A program made the translations under genes and the position numbers. From Ceratotherium simum simum (lineage: Eukaryota > Chordata > Mammalia > Perissodactyla > Rhinocerotidae): a stretch of DNA of 64,000 bases. The notes under the pieces were generated by a model. That model ran no database searches, was not told the origin of the DNA, and saw only the letters and a program-made list of their open reading frames with translations. Location: assembly GCF_000283155.1 (NCBI RefSeq), contig NW_004454210.1, positions 1-64,000 on the forward strand. The letters are read 5' to 3'. The first letter of the stretch is position 1. Each line of letters starts with the position of its first letter. Below are positions 24,101-35,900 of this stretch, in pieces.

Positions 24101-27100
24101 GCTGAAGTGGAGCGCAAGAACTTAACCACTGCGCCACTGGGCTGGCTCCTAAATATACTTATTTTTAAGTTCATCCAAAAATAAAAATAATAAACCCGTT
24201 GCATGTTAACATAAATATATTTTTATGAAAAACAGTCATTTTCCAAATAAATTTTAGGGAAAAGTATGGCATTGTTTTACATGTTTGCAAATCTTATTTA
24301 ATGTCTGGCTTAATAGGAGACAGCTGGATTCTCGTATCTGCTTCTGCATTCAGTCTGTTGTGATGTCAACATCATGGAGCTTCTAGACTGCTCCCCTGTG
24401 CCTCCTGAGGGAATGAGAGTGAAAAGAGCAATTAAAATGGTTCTAGCCTCACAGATCCCTCCTGAAACAGGGGATCCCTGGATCACATTTTGAGAACAGC
24501 TGCTTTAGACCAATACACCAGCACACCATCTGGACATACTCTTTATTTTGAATGAATATTGAGTGCCTAAGTATTACTTTCCTAAAAGCATGACTAATCA
24601 AGAGGAAGGTTTATAAGTGAGGAAGTTTTGTATAAAATTCCTTTTGACAAGATAAAACTTTTTTATCTACTTGTTTTTTAAGAAACTTGGAAAAGCCCTC
24701 ATTGATTTTTAGGTACTCCTTTAGATAGGGAACTAAAACATTTTAAAAACTTTCCAAGGCTTATGTGGTTCTCTTTGCACAGGGTAACATGTTTCACTCC
24801 GTTAAGTTCATTACTTAGCCCTTCCTCTTCTATCTTCTTCCAGATCTAGCTGAAGCTCCTTTAGGAAGTTCTCCTCACTCCCTCAGCTCCTCGAGATACT
24901 GCTTTTTCTCTGAACTCTCTAGCACTTATTCTTGGCCTTTGGGCACTATCTTATATGTTGTGTTATTCATCTCTTTTAATTTTGTCCCTTCTGTTAGCTG
25001 GAGACTCCAGGACAAGGGACATTGTCCTATGTCTTTTTTATATCCTCAATTTGCATTAGGCCTCAATTTTTTATGATGAATTAGATTTTTTAAATGCCTG
25101 ATACACTTCTCCCTCACTGTATATTTCACAACACTTTTCTTTCTTTCCTAACACAAATGGTATTGTCTGGTCCAGATCGATAAGAAGCTATGGATTTTTT
25201 CATTCCCTTGGATATAATCAAATTGTATATCTAATGACATGATAGTTAACCATTAAGTTAGAATTATCTCTGCTTTATTTTGTTGCTGTTAAATGCTGGT
25301 TACAAGCTTAGTATATTAAAAGTGAATATATATAAAAAGTTAACTTTACTTAGGTGTGACAACTTAAAAAAAGAAGAGAATTTATAGTACCCCTGGATTG
25401 TTGAATCTCCCGAGGATTCAGCCAAGAACTTGAATGCATTGTCCATTTTTCCTTCAACTGAGAGGTCTGATGTTTTGTTGTGTTTACACAGATATTTTAA
25501 CACAGTTCTGCGATTATCTTTCCAGCTGTGGATTTCTTCAACCAGATCAACATGTTATATGGAACTATTACAGAATTCTGCACTGAAGCAAGCTGTCCAG
25601 TCATGTCTGCAGGTCCAAGGTACATATACTGCCTATTATATAGGTATTTGAATTACTAAATAAAGCTAGTCACTAATTGATATAAATTAAATAATAAAGA
25701 CATTTTATTTTTCTTATCTGCTTGTGTAAAAACAGTTTAATTTTGTGAGTTCTTGAATACTTACCTATAAGCTTTAAGTTATTATTAAATACTTTTATAT
25801 GTAGTACTTAGTGTTTTGATTTTATAATTGCATTATGGTAAGTATGAATTCAGTTATAGGAGCAAAAGTAAAGAAATTTGAGTTAGGTTTATCTTACGTT
25901 GCAAAAGTTATTTTTTCAATTTTATTAACACTTAACAATTCTGTTTCTGGTTTTTAGATGAATTTCTTGGAAGAATTTTTAGTTGACTTTTAATATTTGA
26001 TTATCTTTTCTTGCGCTTATTTAGTGGTAATTATTTCCAAGTTGTGCTGCTTTAGTTATCTAGTTTAAAGATGCTAGATTTAAAAAATTTGGCTATAATA
26101 AATTTCAAGAAATATTGAGAAAGATGGAACTCTTTATCACCCATAATGTTCAGTCACAGCGTGATGGGATTAATGTTTTAGTGTCTCCTTCCATTCCTTT
26201 TTCCTGTAATAAATGACTGATTTTATGTGATGATTGATGGTATCAAGATATTTACCTCTTGGAAAAAATTTTCCTTTCTGAATTTGCTACAAGTATAAAG
26301 GAAAAAAGAGTCCCCAGTGAGTTTGTAGTCCTATTTTTATTACATTATTTTAGGAGAGATATTTTTATTTTGTGTTGTGTTAAGTTTTATTCCTCAAATT
26401 TCCTTAAAAGAAATTCAAATAAAATAAATAGGAAAATTAAACTTATCTATGGCTTAAATGCTTTACCCACTGAAGTTTTGTATAAGTCTTGTTAATCATT
26501 CTAGCTCAGCAAAGGTAAGGGGGAAAAAGATGCGTGGCTAGGGATGTTTCTTTAACACTCTCTCCAGAAAACAGGGTTTTATAGTCTTGGCCTATTGGTG
26601 ATAACTTGATGGCCAAGGATCTCAGAAGGTGATGGATCTATCAGCCCCTTACCCAGTCCTCAGCACTCTCTGCCTAACAGACATGAATGCAGTTCCTTTA
26701 TCTTTCCCAGGGCTGTGTTATAAAACATAAATTCTGGCATTGCCAGCTGCCACATTATCTTCCTTTTCTCTTCCAATTATAACCATCACATTTCAGAATG
26801 ATTCTATAGGGAACTCTCAGTAATCTTAAGTAGAAAGTTCGGTAATTTACTGAAGTTATATATAACGTCTCTTGACAAACTGTGAACCTACTTTGATTAC
26901 AAGTTGCACATTTGTTAATGTTTTTGAAAATTTTATCAGTAAACCTTTTTCTCTCCAGATATGAATATCATTGGGCAGATGGTACTAATATTAAAAAGCC
27001 AATCAAATGTTCTGCACCAAAATACATTGACTATTTGATGACTTGGGTTCAGGATCAACTTGATGATGAAACTCTTTTTCCTTCTAAGATTGGTGAGTTA

Positions 27101-30100
27101 ATGTTGTAGAACTATTTTTCTTTTTAAATGATACATGTGTTCTTTTTAATGTTCCATTACTTGAAAAAAATGTAATAGAGACTGCCAAATTCCTCTCCAA
27201 AAAGATTGTAAATGTATACTCCCTCTAGCCAGGTTTGTGTCTGCCTGTGTTTCTTCATCAATACTGGTTTTTGCTTATTTTTTTATCTTTCACTTTTTGG
27301 TTTATTGATCATTGTGTGTTTTCTGTTTATATCCTTTTTCCATTTCTTTGTATGTTAAGTATATTAGCTCTTTGTCATAGGTGTTGTATGTAGTTTTCCT
27401 CAGATTGCCTTTTGTCTTATTTTGTAGTTTTCCTCAGATTGCCTTTTGTCTTATTTTGTTCATAAGGTGTTTTTACTATATATAACTTTCTTATTTTGCT
27501 CTATTAATCTTTTCCTTTATAATGTCTGGATTTTAATACAATGATTAGAAAAGTTTGCCGTTCTTCAAGATTATTAAAATATTTGTCCATGTTTTCATTT
27601 AGTAGTTTTGTGGTTTTGTTTTTACATTTATTTTATTTATTTATTTATTTTTATAATTTTATTTATTTATTTTTCCCCCAAAGCCCCAGTAGATAGCTGT
27701 ATGTCGTAGTTGCACATCCTTCTAGTTGCTGTATGTGGGACACAGCCTCAGCATGGCCCGAGAAGCGGTGCGTCAGTGCGCGCCCGGGATCCGAACCCGG
27801 GCCCCCAGTAGCGGAGCGCGCGCACTTAACCGCCAAGCCACAGAGCGGCCCCTGTTTTTACATTTAAATGTTTGTTCTGTCGGGGGAATTTTTTTCTCAA
27901 TGCCTCCTTCAGTTTTTTCAAATTATAAATGCTGGTCAGTTTGCCTAATACCATTTATCAAATACTTGTGTCTCTTCTCCCCTGATTATCATATGTGTAC
28001 ACCAAATTGCCACATATTTTGGAGTCTTTTAATCTCTTTATCTTTCCTATAGAAATTCCACACTGTTTTAATTACCATGGCCATATATCTTTGAGCATCT
28101 TGTAGGGCTAGTCTCTCTTCCTTGCTTTTCTTTTTCAGAATATTCATGGCTATTCTGGGATATTTGTTCTTCCAGAGAACTTAGAATCATTTTGTCAAGG
28201 TAAAAAAAAAAAAAAAAAAACTTTTGTGAGATTTTGATTACGATTTCATTCAATTGATAGATTAATACAGGATTCTTGTTCTCTTGACATTACTGACTCT
28301 TCCTATCCAAGAACAAGGTATATTTCTTCATTTATCCATATCTTTTATTTATTTCTTATTTCCTTTTGTGAAATTCTATAGTTTACTTTATGCTAATCTT
28401 TCAAGTTTCTTAAGTTTATTCCTAGGCATTTAATGTTTTTTATTGATTCCTGGTTTCCAACTGGTTATTGTTTAGTATATAGGAAAGCTGTTGATTTTTG
28501 TATACGTTTTATGTAAAATTTTATGTAAATTGACCATTAGATTCTGATTGTTTCTGATGTTTTGGGTTGGTTTTCTTCAGTTTTTTAAGTATACAGCCAC
28601 ATCATATTAAGATAATAGTAATTTTGCCTCTTCCTTTCTGATATGTGTACTTCTTGTGTAACTTATATCTAATTGGATCAACTAGTACTTCCAGAACAGT
28701 ACTGAGTAATGGTGATGATGGCAGACATTCTTTTCTCGTTTCCTTACTTTTATGTGAGTGCTTCTAGTATTTCAGCATTAAGAAGGAATCTTGCTTTTGG
28801 TTAGAGGTGTATGAGTTTTTTAAATCAGCTATGGTTGTAGAGTTTTATCAGATACTTTTGCAGTATCTGTTGCTGATCAACATAAGGTTTTCTCCATTAT
28901 TTTTTTTTTAATGTTCTGCTGGAAGAGTATTTTTTATTTGCTAATATTCTGATTAAGATTTTGGCATTGGTATGCATGGATGAGATTGGTCCTTGTCATT
29001 TTCAGTTTAAGGGTGTCTTATAGACAACATATTGTTGTATTCTGTCTTATCTGTTCGAGCTGTTATAACAAAAGTACCAAAGACTGGATGGCCTATAAAC
29101 AACAGAAATTTATTTCTCACAGTTGTAAAGGCTGTAAGTCCAAGATCAGGGCGCCAGCATGGTCAGGTTCTGGTGAAGGCTCACTTCGAGTTGCAGACTG
29201 CCAACTTCTCGCCTAGTCTTAACATGGTGGAAGGGGCCAGCAAGCTCTCTGGCGCCTCTTTTATAAGGGTACGAATCCCATTCATGAGGGCTCTGGTTGT
29301 GACCTAATCACCTCCAAAAGGTCTCACCTCCTAAAACCATCACCTAGGGGGTTAGGATTTCAACGTATGAATTTTAGGGGGGACACAAACATTCAGAACA
29401 TAGCAGATTCCTTTCTGCAGTCTAATCAGAGGCTCTTTCAGGAGAAAAGTGTACATTGTGTTGTTACACTTGGTCTGATTGCTGTTGGTCAGCTTTTCCA
29501 TTCTGTTATTAAACCCTTTATTTCTCATAGATTCTTTATTGTATATTGATTGTGCTTGAATGTTTCTGTTAAATTCAGCTTGGAAAGTGCTTAGACTAAT
29601 ACAAATTACTTATATTTCTTTATTCATTAACGTCTCCTTCTTATGGAAGATAAAGAATACTTTTGACTTTATTCTCTTTTCTCAGTTTCCCATTCTTCAA
29701 TAATTCATCCTAATGTTCTGTGGAATCCTTTCCCCCCCTCATTAGGCTACTATCCACATCTTACTTATGACATTTATTTATTCTTATTAGACAAAGCTGT
29801 TTATTATTCATTTTTAACTAATATATCCAAGTTATTACTGTTCCTTTTATTAGCAAGATGCCCATTTGTAAATTCTGAGAGTAAAGGAGTTTGACTTAAA
29901 AATTCATCTTTTTAATACATGAATAAAAGACCCTGTTCAAAAAACATGCCCATAAGCTCCAGAATAATATTTGAAAAGGCAAGTTGTTAATCAAGACTGG
30001 GGAATAAAACCCACAAAAATCAGTTTACAAGAACAAAATATACTAAATTTCAAGCTATTAAGGACTGGTTGAGAAATAAACTAAAGAAAACAAAGTGCAG

Positions 30101-30655
30101 GGAAGGAGAAAGTGTTTTAGCCTTTATTTCTTGAAAGATTGAAGAAAAGAAAATGTTTCAAGAGTAGAGTTGTGGAACAGACCTTTAAGGCCAACTAATC
30201 CAGGTTATTTTGGAAGCAGATGCCTTCTTACGTGTTTGTTTACTATATTCAGTGCCAATTGTATTATCTTTCTCCTGTCCCTGAAAAGACTTTGATCTTG
30301 TCAACCAAAATTTTCAGGAGTGTAACCACTTGCATCCCTACCTGCACTGCTTGGAGAGAGATTACCAACCCCTCTCCCAGTTCTTCTCTAAGGAGGTATT
30401 GATTTTCTTTGAAAAATAGGGAGATACCCTTCTTCTCTTTTTCAGGAAGTATATCCCCTTCTTAGACTATAGGAAAACGGAAATAGCACTTTAAAAAAAT
30501 AAAGTAAAAAGTTGGGGACTCCTAGTTTAGAAAGAAAATTGGCTTTTCAGAGTAATTAAGAAGGCAAAATACTTTTTATTTGTAGACAGCAGATTATAGT
30601 GACTAAAAGTGCCTTTCTTTTTCTTTTGCTTAGGATAGTTTCCAGTCCTGATTGA

Positions 30656-30687
<32 letters not shown>

Positions 30688-32967
30688 CTTTTTTTGAGTT
30701 ACAAATTACAAAAATTAAAAATTTTCAAGCCAGCCTTGTTGGCCTGGTGGTTAAAGTTTGGCACTCTCACTGCTTTGGCAGCCTGGGTTCCATTCCCAGT
30801 CGCAGAACCACACCACTCGTCTGTCAGTAGCCATGCTGTGGCAGTGGCTCACACAGAAGAATTAGTAGGACTTACAACTAGAATATACAACTATGCAGTG
30901 GGGCTTTGGGTGGAATGGCGTGGGGAGGAAGACAGGCAACAGATGTTAGCTCAGGGCAGATCTTTCCCAGCAAAAAAATAAATAAATAAAAATTTCCTAT
31001 TTATAGTCAAAATACTCTTGTTGCATTTAATCTTAGGAAGAAATATGAAACAACTAACATTATGTTTATTTTAACTTTGATTCAGGGCTGGCCCCATGGC
31101 TCAGCGGTTAAGCGCGCGCGCTCCGCTGCTGGTGGCCTGGGTTCAGATCCCGGGCGCGCACCGATGCACTGCTTCTCCGGCCATGCTGAGGCCGCATCCC
31201 ACATACAGCAGCTAGAAGGATGTGCAACTATGACATACAACTATCTACTGGGGGAGGATTGGCAATAGATGTTAGCTCAGAGCCGGTCTTCCTCAGCAAA
31301 AAGAGGAGGATTAGCATGGATGTTAGCTCAGGGCTGATCTTCCTCGCAAAAAAAAAAACCAAACTTTGATTCAGTAGCATCTTATATAACTTGATAACCT
31401 GTGCCTCCTATTCTAAGGCGGTCAGAAAAAGTGTGGTATGTGAGGATACTTCATATACTTAGGTTTGGGATTTTTTTCCTTGGCTTTTTTAAATACATGG
31501 AAATAGGCTTGTATTTGTGAATGTGTATGTTTGTGTGTTGGAGTTGCTCATGGCAGTATCTGAACTTTCTGATATTGAATTAGATAAAAGACTAATCGAT
31601 ATATATGTATATTTGATTACAGGTGTCCCATTTCCCAAAAATTTTATGTCTGTGGCAAAGACCATTCTAAAGCGTCTGTTCAGGGTTTATGCCCATATTT
31701 ATCACCAGCACTTTGATTCTGTGATGCAGCTGCAGGAGGAGGCCCACCTCAACACCTCCTTTAAGCACTTTATTTTCTTTGTTCAGGTAGGTTGAGCCGT
31801 GTTGACTTCTGTGTACTTTGACTTGGACTTATTTGGATTGGTAACTTGAATAAGAGCAATGTCTTATTTATAGATGTAGAGCTAAGTATAAACAGGGTTC
31901 TCGCTTATGTTCTCTTTTCCATGTTGTTTATTTCATTGGTATGCATAGCCTCTTAGAAAGCATCACCCCATTTGGGGCCTTTTGCCTCTGGCTGCCTCAG
32001 GTGTCTAGTTAGGTTGTGACAAGGACACCAAAAACCCAAGAAAGTTTGTCCATACCCATTGCCACTGCTGGGTGAAGGGATGCTCTGGAAAAACACCTGC
32101 AGTTGGATAGTGTTATGAGATATCTATGCCTGGGAGAGAAGTTTGGGGAAGAACTTGTTAGCTGCTATCTTGGGTTAAGTTTTCAGAAGTCCCACTTTGG
32201 GCCAATGAAGTCAGTAGCTGGAAACATCCCCTTCAGAGATGTGGCCTATTGCCTTATGGGCCCTTAGTTAGAATTGGAATTTTTTTAAATCAAAATGATT
32301 CACATTGTTTGGAAAAGATATCAAAAAATTGGGACTCCTTTAGCCTAAATTTAGAGATACCTAATTCTATATGCAAAATTTAAATGTCTATCTAGATATT
32401 ATTTTTTGTGGGAAAAAATGGTAGCTTTATAGTGGGTATTGTGTATTACAGTTCTGTGTACCACACAAAGGAGAATGTACTGTGCTCTTCTCTATCTTCC
32501 TTCTGTGATTGGTGTATGGCATAGATATAGATATTAATGTAGATATAGATATATGAAAGTAAAAGATCCACTGCCCCAAGGGTCGCCACTATCAAAGGTT
32601 CAATGTATAGTTTTCAGATAATGTCTCTGTAAATGCAAATGTATATATAATTTGGATTTTAATATTTTATACAGTGAAGATCATTGCAATATGTATAGTT
32701 GATTAGTTAGTAAGTCCCCCTATATTTTAAAAATGGAGTAAAAATTATCCCATTTTAAAATGTTCACAGAGCTTATTTCATCATTCTTTTGGATTTCAGA
32801 AAACTATGGTTGGGAATCCCTTCTCTGAATGATATTTACAGTTTTAATTTTAGATCTATTTTTAAATTTTATTTTTCTTCTCTTTTTAGGAGTTTAATCT
32901 GATTGATAGGCGTGAGTTGGCACCTCTTCAGGAGTTAATTGAGAAGCTTGGATCGAAAGACAGATAA
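15095..32967 (+). CDS. MOB1A: MOB1A, MOB kinase activator 1A (six coding exons)
   Basis: Adaptor and co-activator of LATS1/2 and NDR kinases in the Hippo pathway; MST1/2 phosphorylates it, and it helps restrain YAP/TAZ and control mitotic exit. Coding exons 15095-15108, 21499-21665, 25526-25619, 26959-27092, 31623-31786 and 32890-32967 join in frame to 651 nt (216 residues plus stop), the family length. Every intron is GT-AG. The protein starts [17 protein letters not shown] and ends KLGSKDR. Visible landmarks are Thr12 and Thr35 (known MST sites) and the zinc ligands Cys79, Cys84, His161 and His166 in [10 protein letters not shown] and AHIYHQH. Residues that separate the paralogues ([34 protein letters not shown]) match MOB1A rather than MOB1B. 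The start lies in a CpG island and no lesion is seen, so the gene looks intact. BOLA3 follows about 4.3 kb downstream in the same orientation. Confidence 0.98.
16260..16731 (-). mobile_element. Older L1, left part of a nested pair
   Basis: Minus-strand L1 (TTATGAATAATGCTGCTATG, TAGGAGTGGAATTGCTGAGT). It breaks at CTTTGACCATTTTTT and resumes at 19482 after a younger L1. Confidence 0.8.
16732..19481 (-). mobile_element. Younger 5'-truncated L1 nested in older L1 (MOB1A intron 1)
   Basis: 2.75 kb minus-strand L1 with long ORF2 pieces. The best frame (18475-19116, 213 residues) covers the reverse-transcriptase palm with [29 protein letters not shown] and [13 protein letters not shown], where the catalytic FADD is FADN. 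Perfect 15-bp duplication CTTTGACCATTTTTT at 16717-16731 and 19482-19496. It lacks ORF1 and most of ORF2 upstream of RT, so it is dead on arrival. Confidence 0.92.
19497..19670 (-). mobile_element. Older L1, right part of the nested pair
   Basis: Continues the older L1 in register (AATTGGGTTATTTGTCGTTTT, TTTGCAAATATTTTCTCCCA). Confidence 0.75.
19975..20318 (-). mobile_element. Old L1 fragment in MOB1A intron 1
   Basis: AT-rich L1-like antisense words (CACTATTCCATGATGCTGAT, GTATCATAGTCTATTTATTC). Divergent; resumes after the ERE at 20333-20552. Confidence 0.45.
20333..20552 (-). mobile_element. ERE SINE in MOB1A intron 1
   Basis: Minus-strand copy with 14-bp duplication CACCAATAGTATAT at 20319-20332 and 20553-20566, inserted in an older L1 fragment. 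Confidence 0.95.
21499..21665 (+). CDS. MOB1A: MOB1A coding exon 2
   Basis: 167 bp, acceptor CCTAACAG, donor GTAAGT. It encodes residues from the end of Phe5 to Asn59-Thr60 ([13 protein letters not shown] to DLNEWIAVN). It carries both known MST phospho-threonines. Confidence 0.97.
22280..22720. mobile_element. Old L1-like fragment in MOB1A intron 2
   Basis: Contains CTTCAGCAATTATCAATTCA and TTATTTTGAAGCAAATTCCA with TATCTCTAAAAGACAAGAAC, words seen in old L1 copies. Family not resolved. Confidence 0.45.
22825..22995. mobile_element. hAT-like element, same family as 11166-11500
   Basis: GCAGCACTGTCCAATAGAAC at the left end; GGCCATATGTGGCTAGTGGC near the right end, internally deleted. Confidence 0.65.
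23108..23321 (-). mobile_element. ERE SINE in MOB1A intron 2
   Basis: Minus-strand copy with 14-bp duplication TCTAGTTGTCTTTT at 23094-23107 and 23322-23335. Confidence 0.95.
23376..23457. mobile_element. hAT-like element fragment
   Basis: CACTGTCCAATAGAAATATT then TGTAATTTAAAATTTTTCGG; only one end of the family is present. Confidence 0.6.
23752..24502. mobile_element. hAT (MER1-group-like) DNA transposon with intact TIRs
   Basis: Perfect 14-bp terminal inverted repeats, CAGCTGTTCTCAAA at the left and TTTGAGAACAGCTG at the right. The 8-bp flanks CTCTAGAG and CTTTAGAC match at 6 of 8 and fit a hAT target duplication. An ERE SINE (23891-24149) sits inside. No transposase remains. Confidence 0.85.
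23891..24149 (-). mobile_element. Older ERE-type SINE inside a hAT element
   Basis: Minus-strand diverged copy (long T-run, GAGCTAACATCTGTTGCCAG, head ending GGGCTGGCTC). It interrupts the DNA transposon at 23752-24502. Confidence 0.88.
24503..25525 (+). other. MOB1A: MOB1A intron 2, distal part
   Basis: No gene or clear repeat. It ends in the pyrimidine-rich TTATCTTTCCAG acceptor of exon 3. Confidence 0.6.
25526..25619 (+). CDS. MOB1A: MOB1A coding exon 3
   Basis: 94 bp, acceptor TTTCCAG, donor GTACAT. It encodes [18 protein letters not shown] to SAGPR and holds the first zinc-ligand pair, Cys79 and Cys84. Confidence 0.97.
25620..26958 (+). other. MOB1A: MOB1A intron 3
   Basis: AT-rich unique sequence with no recognised repeat or gene. 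It begins GTACAT and ends CTCTCCAG. Confidence 0.6.
26959..27092 (+). CDS. MOB1A: MOB1A coding exon 4
   Basis: 134 bp, acceptor CTCTCCAG, donor GTGAGT. It encodes [14 protein letters not shown] to LFPSKI plus one base of Gly, part of the conserved MOB core. Confidence 0.97.
27391..27458 (+). repeat. Perfect 34-bp tandem duplication in MOB1A intron 4
   Basis: Two identical 34-bp units, each starting TAGTTTTCCTCAGATT and ending TCTTATTTTG, at 27391-27424 and 27425-27458, within old L1 sequence. Confidence 0.97.
27631..27852 (-). mobile_element. ERE SINE in MOB1A intron 4
   Basis: Minus-strand copy with a TTTA-rich tail. Duplication TGTTTTTACATTTA at 27617-27630 and 27853-27866. Confidence 0.95.
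29040..29406 (-). mobile_element. Solo LTR of an ERVL-MaLR (MLT1-like) element
   Basis: Minus-strand LTR with CTGTTCGAGCTGTTATAACA, CAACAGAAATTTATTTCTCAC, CCTAATCACCTCC and GGGGGGACACAAACATTCAG in MLT1 order. No internal sequence or coding remnant accompanies it, so it is a solo LTR. It lies in MOB1A intron 4. Confidence 0.8.
29407..30655 (+). other. MOB1A: MOB1A intron 4, central part
   Basis: AT-rich, mostly unrecognised sequence; no gene seen. Confidence 0.5.
30656..30683 (+). repeat. (GT)14 microsatellite in MOB1A intron 4
   Basis: Pure GT run of 28 bases, likely polymorphic in length. It lies about 45 bp before an old ERE copy. Confidence 0.95.
30727..30990 (+). mobile_element. Old ERE-type SINE in MOB1A intron 4
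   Basis: Strongly diverged plus-strand copy (AGCCAGCCTTGTTGGCCTGG head, AGATGTTAGCTCAGGGC, AAATAAATAAA tail). Short flanking AAAAATTT repeats may be the duplication. Confidence 0.8.
31085..31361 (+). mobile_element. ERE SINE in MOB1A intron 4
   Basis: Plus-strand copy with the extended tail (GATGTTAGCTCAGG repeated). Duplication AACTTTGATTCA at 31073-31084 and 31362-31373. It ends about 260 bp before exon 5 without touching its splice acceptor. Confidence 0.95.
31623..31786 (+). CDS. MOB1A: MOB1A coding exon 5
   Basis: 164 bp, acceptor GATTACAG, donor GTAGGT. It encodes [15 protein letters not shown] to FKHFIFFVQ, including zinc ligands His161 and His166 in the AHIYHQHF helix. Confidence 0.97.
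31787..32889 (+). other. MOB1A: MOB1A intron 5
   Basis: About 1.1 kb without clear repeats. Ends TTTTCTTCTCTTTTTAG, a strong polypyrimidine tract and acceptor. Confidence 0.6.
32890..32967 (+). CDS. MOB1A: MOB1A coding exon 6
   Basis: 78 coding bases from the AG acceptor at 32888-32889 to TAA. The last residues, KLGSKDR, separate MOB1A from MOB1B, which has KLTSKDR from memory. Confidence 0.97.
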   Translation, partial: EFNLIDRRELAPLQELIEKLGSKDR

Positions 32968-35900
32968 ATGTTTCTTCTGGAACACAGTTACCCTCTTGCT
33001 ACTGCTAGAGCTATCTCATTGCTATCTGTTATAGGCTAGTGATGCAAACTTTAAGAAAACAGGATAAAAAGACACTCGTTGTCTGTGTCTAGTGATAAAA
33101 TTGTCTCAAAGGTAGATTGGCCTAATACCTTCAGAGTGAGAAATTCAGGATAGCCGAATCTGAGGCACTATGTGACCACTCCTGTTACTGTCAGAGTCAC
33201 ACTTGGTTATAATATGTGATGACTAACCAGTAGTTTATTCGTTTACTTATTATTTCTTTTACTGAAGAAAATGATTGAGACTGTTTCAGGTGACAAAACA
33301 TAAATGGGTAATAAGAATTTCCACCAATAATTTATTAACAAGTTTCCAGAACAAATTTCCCAGTAATGCAATCAGATTAGTTTTATTCTGCTTTTATTTT
33401 ACAAAAAGAAGAGGTATTTCAAGTTTAAGTTTAACTTAAATTTAAGTTTCCTTAAGATTTAGAACATTTGTGTCACTTTGGATAACCTTTTAGTTTGAAG
33501 TTTGTGTGCTAGTGTTTTTATAGATAAGAATATATATGTATATTTTTTCAAAATCCATGATTGCAATTTAATCATCATATGACATATGTGGTATGGGAGT
33601 AACCAAAGTTATTTCTAAAATAACTTTATTTTTTAATCTTTATTTGGAATTTTATTCACATAAACCTATCTAAATTTTTAGGAGTATGTGTATATGAGAA
33701 ATAATTTTTAAGTCATCTAAGGATAGTCTTGTAGATTTTTATTTCGAAATGCTTCATTCAGACTAATTTTACTGTGTAGCTTTTGGCTGAGAGAAAGAAA
33801 ACGTCCCAAAAAATTATGACATATTTAGGTCTCAGAACCACTATTTTCATTCACATTGTTTTTCAGAGGCCTTGAAATTTTGGATAAGAGAATGGAAGAA
33901 AGTACTCAGAGTACTTGATTATTTTGTTTTGAGTTTCCTTTAAAAAAATTACTTCTATGTGTTTTTATTGTGACTTGATACGTAGTTAAGAGTAGTGTAG
34001 AAATGCACAAACTTTATCCCAATAAGGATAAAACTTAAGGAAAACAACAATAAAAAACCTTAAAGATGTACACATTTTATAACACAGCTAAAAGTTTAGT
34101 GTGCTACCTGTTCTTTAGTGTGTGTGTGTGTATTTGTGTTTAAAGGAGACAAAGTAGGAAGAATAGGTTAAAAAAAATTTACTTCATTCTGTTAATAGTC
34201 AAAGGATGGATTGAGCCCCATATGGGTTTTATCCTGTTTTAATTGTTTTTGTATCAAAACTTGAAATTATTCTATTTCTATTGGGATAAAAAGAATCTTC
34301 GCCTTTAGTGAAGAAAAGATCTGATTGTCATTAGGTTTCTAGGATTTAGTCAACTCTAGCTAACTGTTTAAAATGTACTGAGGCACAAGTATACTAAAGA
34401 CTTGCCAGACTGGCAGTGCTTGAAGTTCATCAGCATTCTGTGTTTGAGAGCTGATTTTTGCAAAGTACTCACCATCCTTGATAGCTTTGATAAAGGTTAG
34501 ATTTCATAAGGTTTTTTTTAATTTATTTGCATTATTCCACTAGATCATAAAGAATTGCTTAGAAACTTCATTTTTGTAATAACTCAATTTCAATAAATTC
34601 TTAACTATATCCAGAATTTTAAAGGAAACAAAACGTTTCATCTAATTTAGGCTGAAACCATATGTCATTGTTTCAGGAATTAAAAAGTGGGATAATCCAC
34701 TTATGTAAAAAAGAGAAAACCCCTCTCCAAAACATCCCACGGTCAGTGTTTTAAGCTTATCCAAAGGTCCCTGTCAGGCATTTTGTATGTTTATGTTGAT
34801 CATTTACAAACAAGAAAGCAGTTTTCTAGATGCCACCTAGAATGTTACTGCCTCTCGACTTTAAACCTTGGCTTTAATTACGTCTGCAAACAATGAAATT
34901 ATATTTCTCAACTAAGGTTGTACTTTCATCATCATTTATAATATTTCAAATATTGTCAAACAAAAGGATTCTCACTTTTCTCCATTTATATTCAGTGATA
35001 GAAATCCTCCCTCTCTTCATGACTCAGCCCCATAACTAACCAAAGATGGTGACATGCTAGAACAGTAGTAAAGGCAACTTATTAATAGGACATAAATAAA
35101 AAATTTGTCGGTAATTTGAGACTCAGAATGGCCTTTTTTTAAAAAAATAAAACCATTACCAGATTCCTAAGCTAATCTGGCATAACCCATAATGCACCTA
35201 AACATTAGTCTTAACATTTATTTACATTCAAGGCCAGGGAGGGCAGGAGAGTTGGCGGAAGGGGAGAGTATGACGCCTTCTGACTTGGCTAGAGAGCTAG
35301 CCTTTGATAAGAGTCGGAAGAAATCAATCAGTCTTTGGCTCCTCTCACTTTTGTCTCCCTGGGCCCAGGGTCTGCCTATTCCACAACACTCCTCTCCGAA
35401 TCAGAAGTCATCTTCTCTCAGTGTCTGATTGCGGCTCCTCACACCTGATTGCAATCATGGGGTGGAGAATGCTTGCTAAATTATGCAGTTAATCCTATGG
35501 TGCTTGAATTTCCAGGCCTTTAAAAAATCTTTGGGATAACGATGTGCAGATTTTTGTTTAAATATTGAAACTTCCTTGTACTACAGTTTTTGTATTGACA
35601 GCCAAACATATCCTTTATTTTTCTCCAGATGGTGAATAAAGTGATTTTGGAGGGCTGCCAGCTAGAAAAGTATTTCCTTTCATCTTAGACTTGTAGAGCC
35701 CTAGCTCATGTCGCTGCCTACTCAAGAAATGCAAATCTGTATTATCACGACTTTGATAACAACAAAAGGAAAGTTTTCCTAGTAGTGCAGAGGCAAGAGG
35801 AGCGATGCTGGTGGTGATTTTAACTTCTGCAAACGTTGTTGAGGTTTCCTGACTGTACTGGTGGCCTTCTCTGTGAGCAGTGAGGTTATACTAGAAGTGA

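Larger units (their letters stand above)
27160..29040 (-). mobile_element. Old L1 remnants in MOB1A intron 4
   Basis: Minus-strand L1-like sequence in pieces (TCTTTGTATGTTAAGTATAT, GGAAAGCTGTTGATTTTTGT), broken by an ERE, a 34-bp duplication and an A-run. Interrupted on the right by an LTR. Confidence 0.55.

Noticed and set aside
30656..30683. GT run as a CRISPR-like or regulatory array
   Set aside because: A simple dinucleotide microsatellite.
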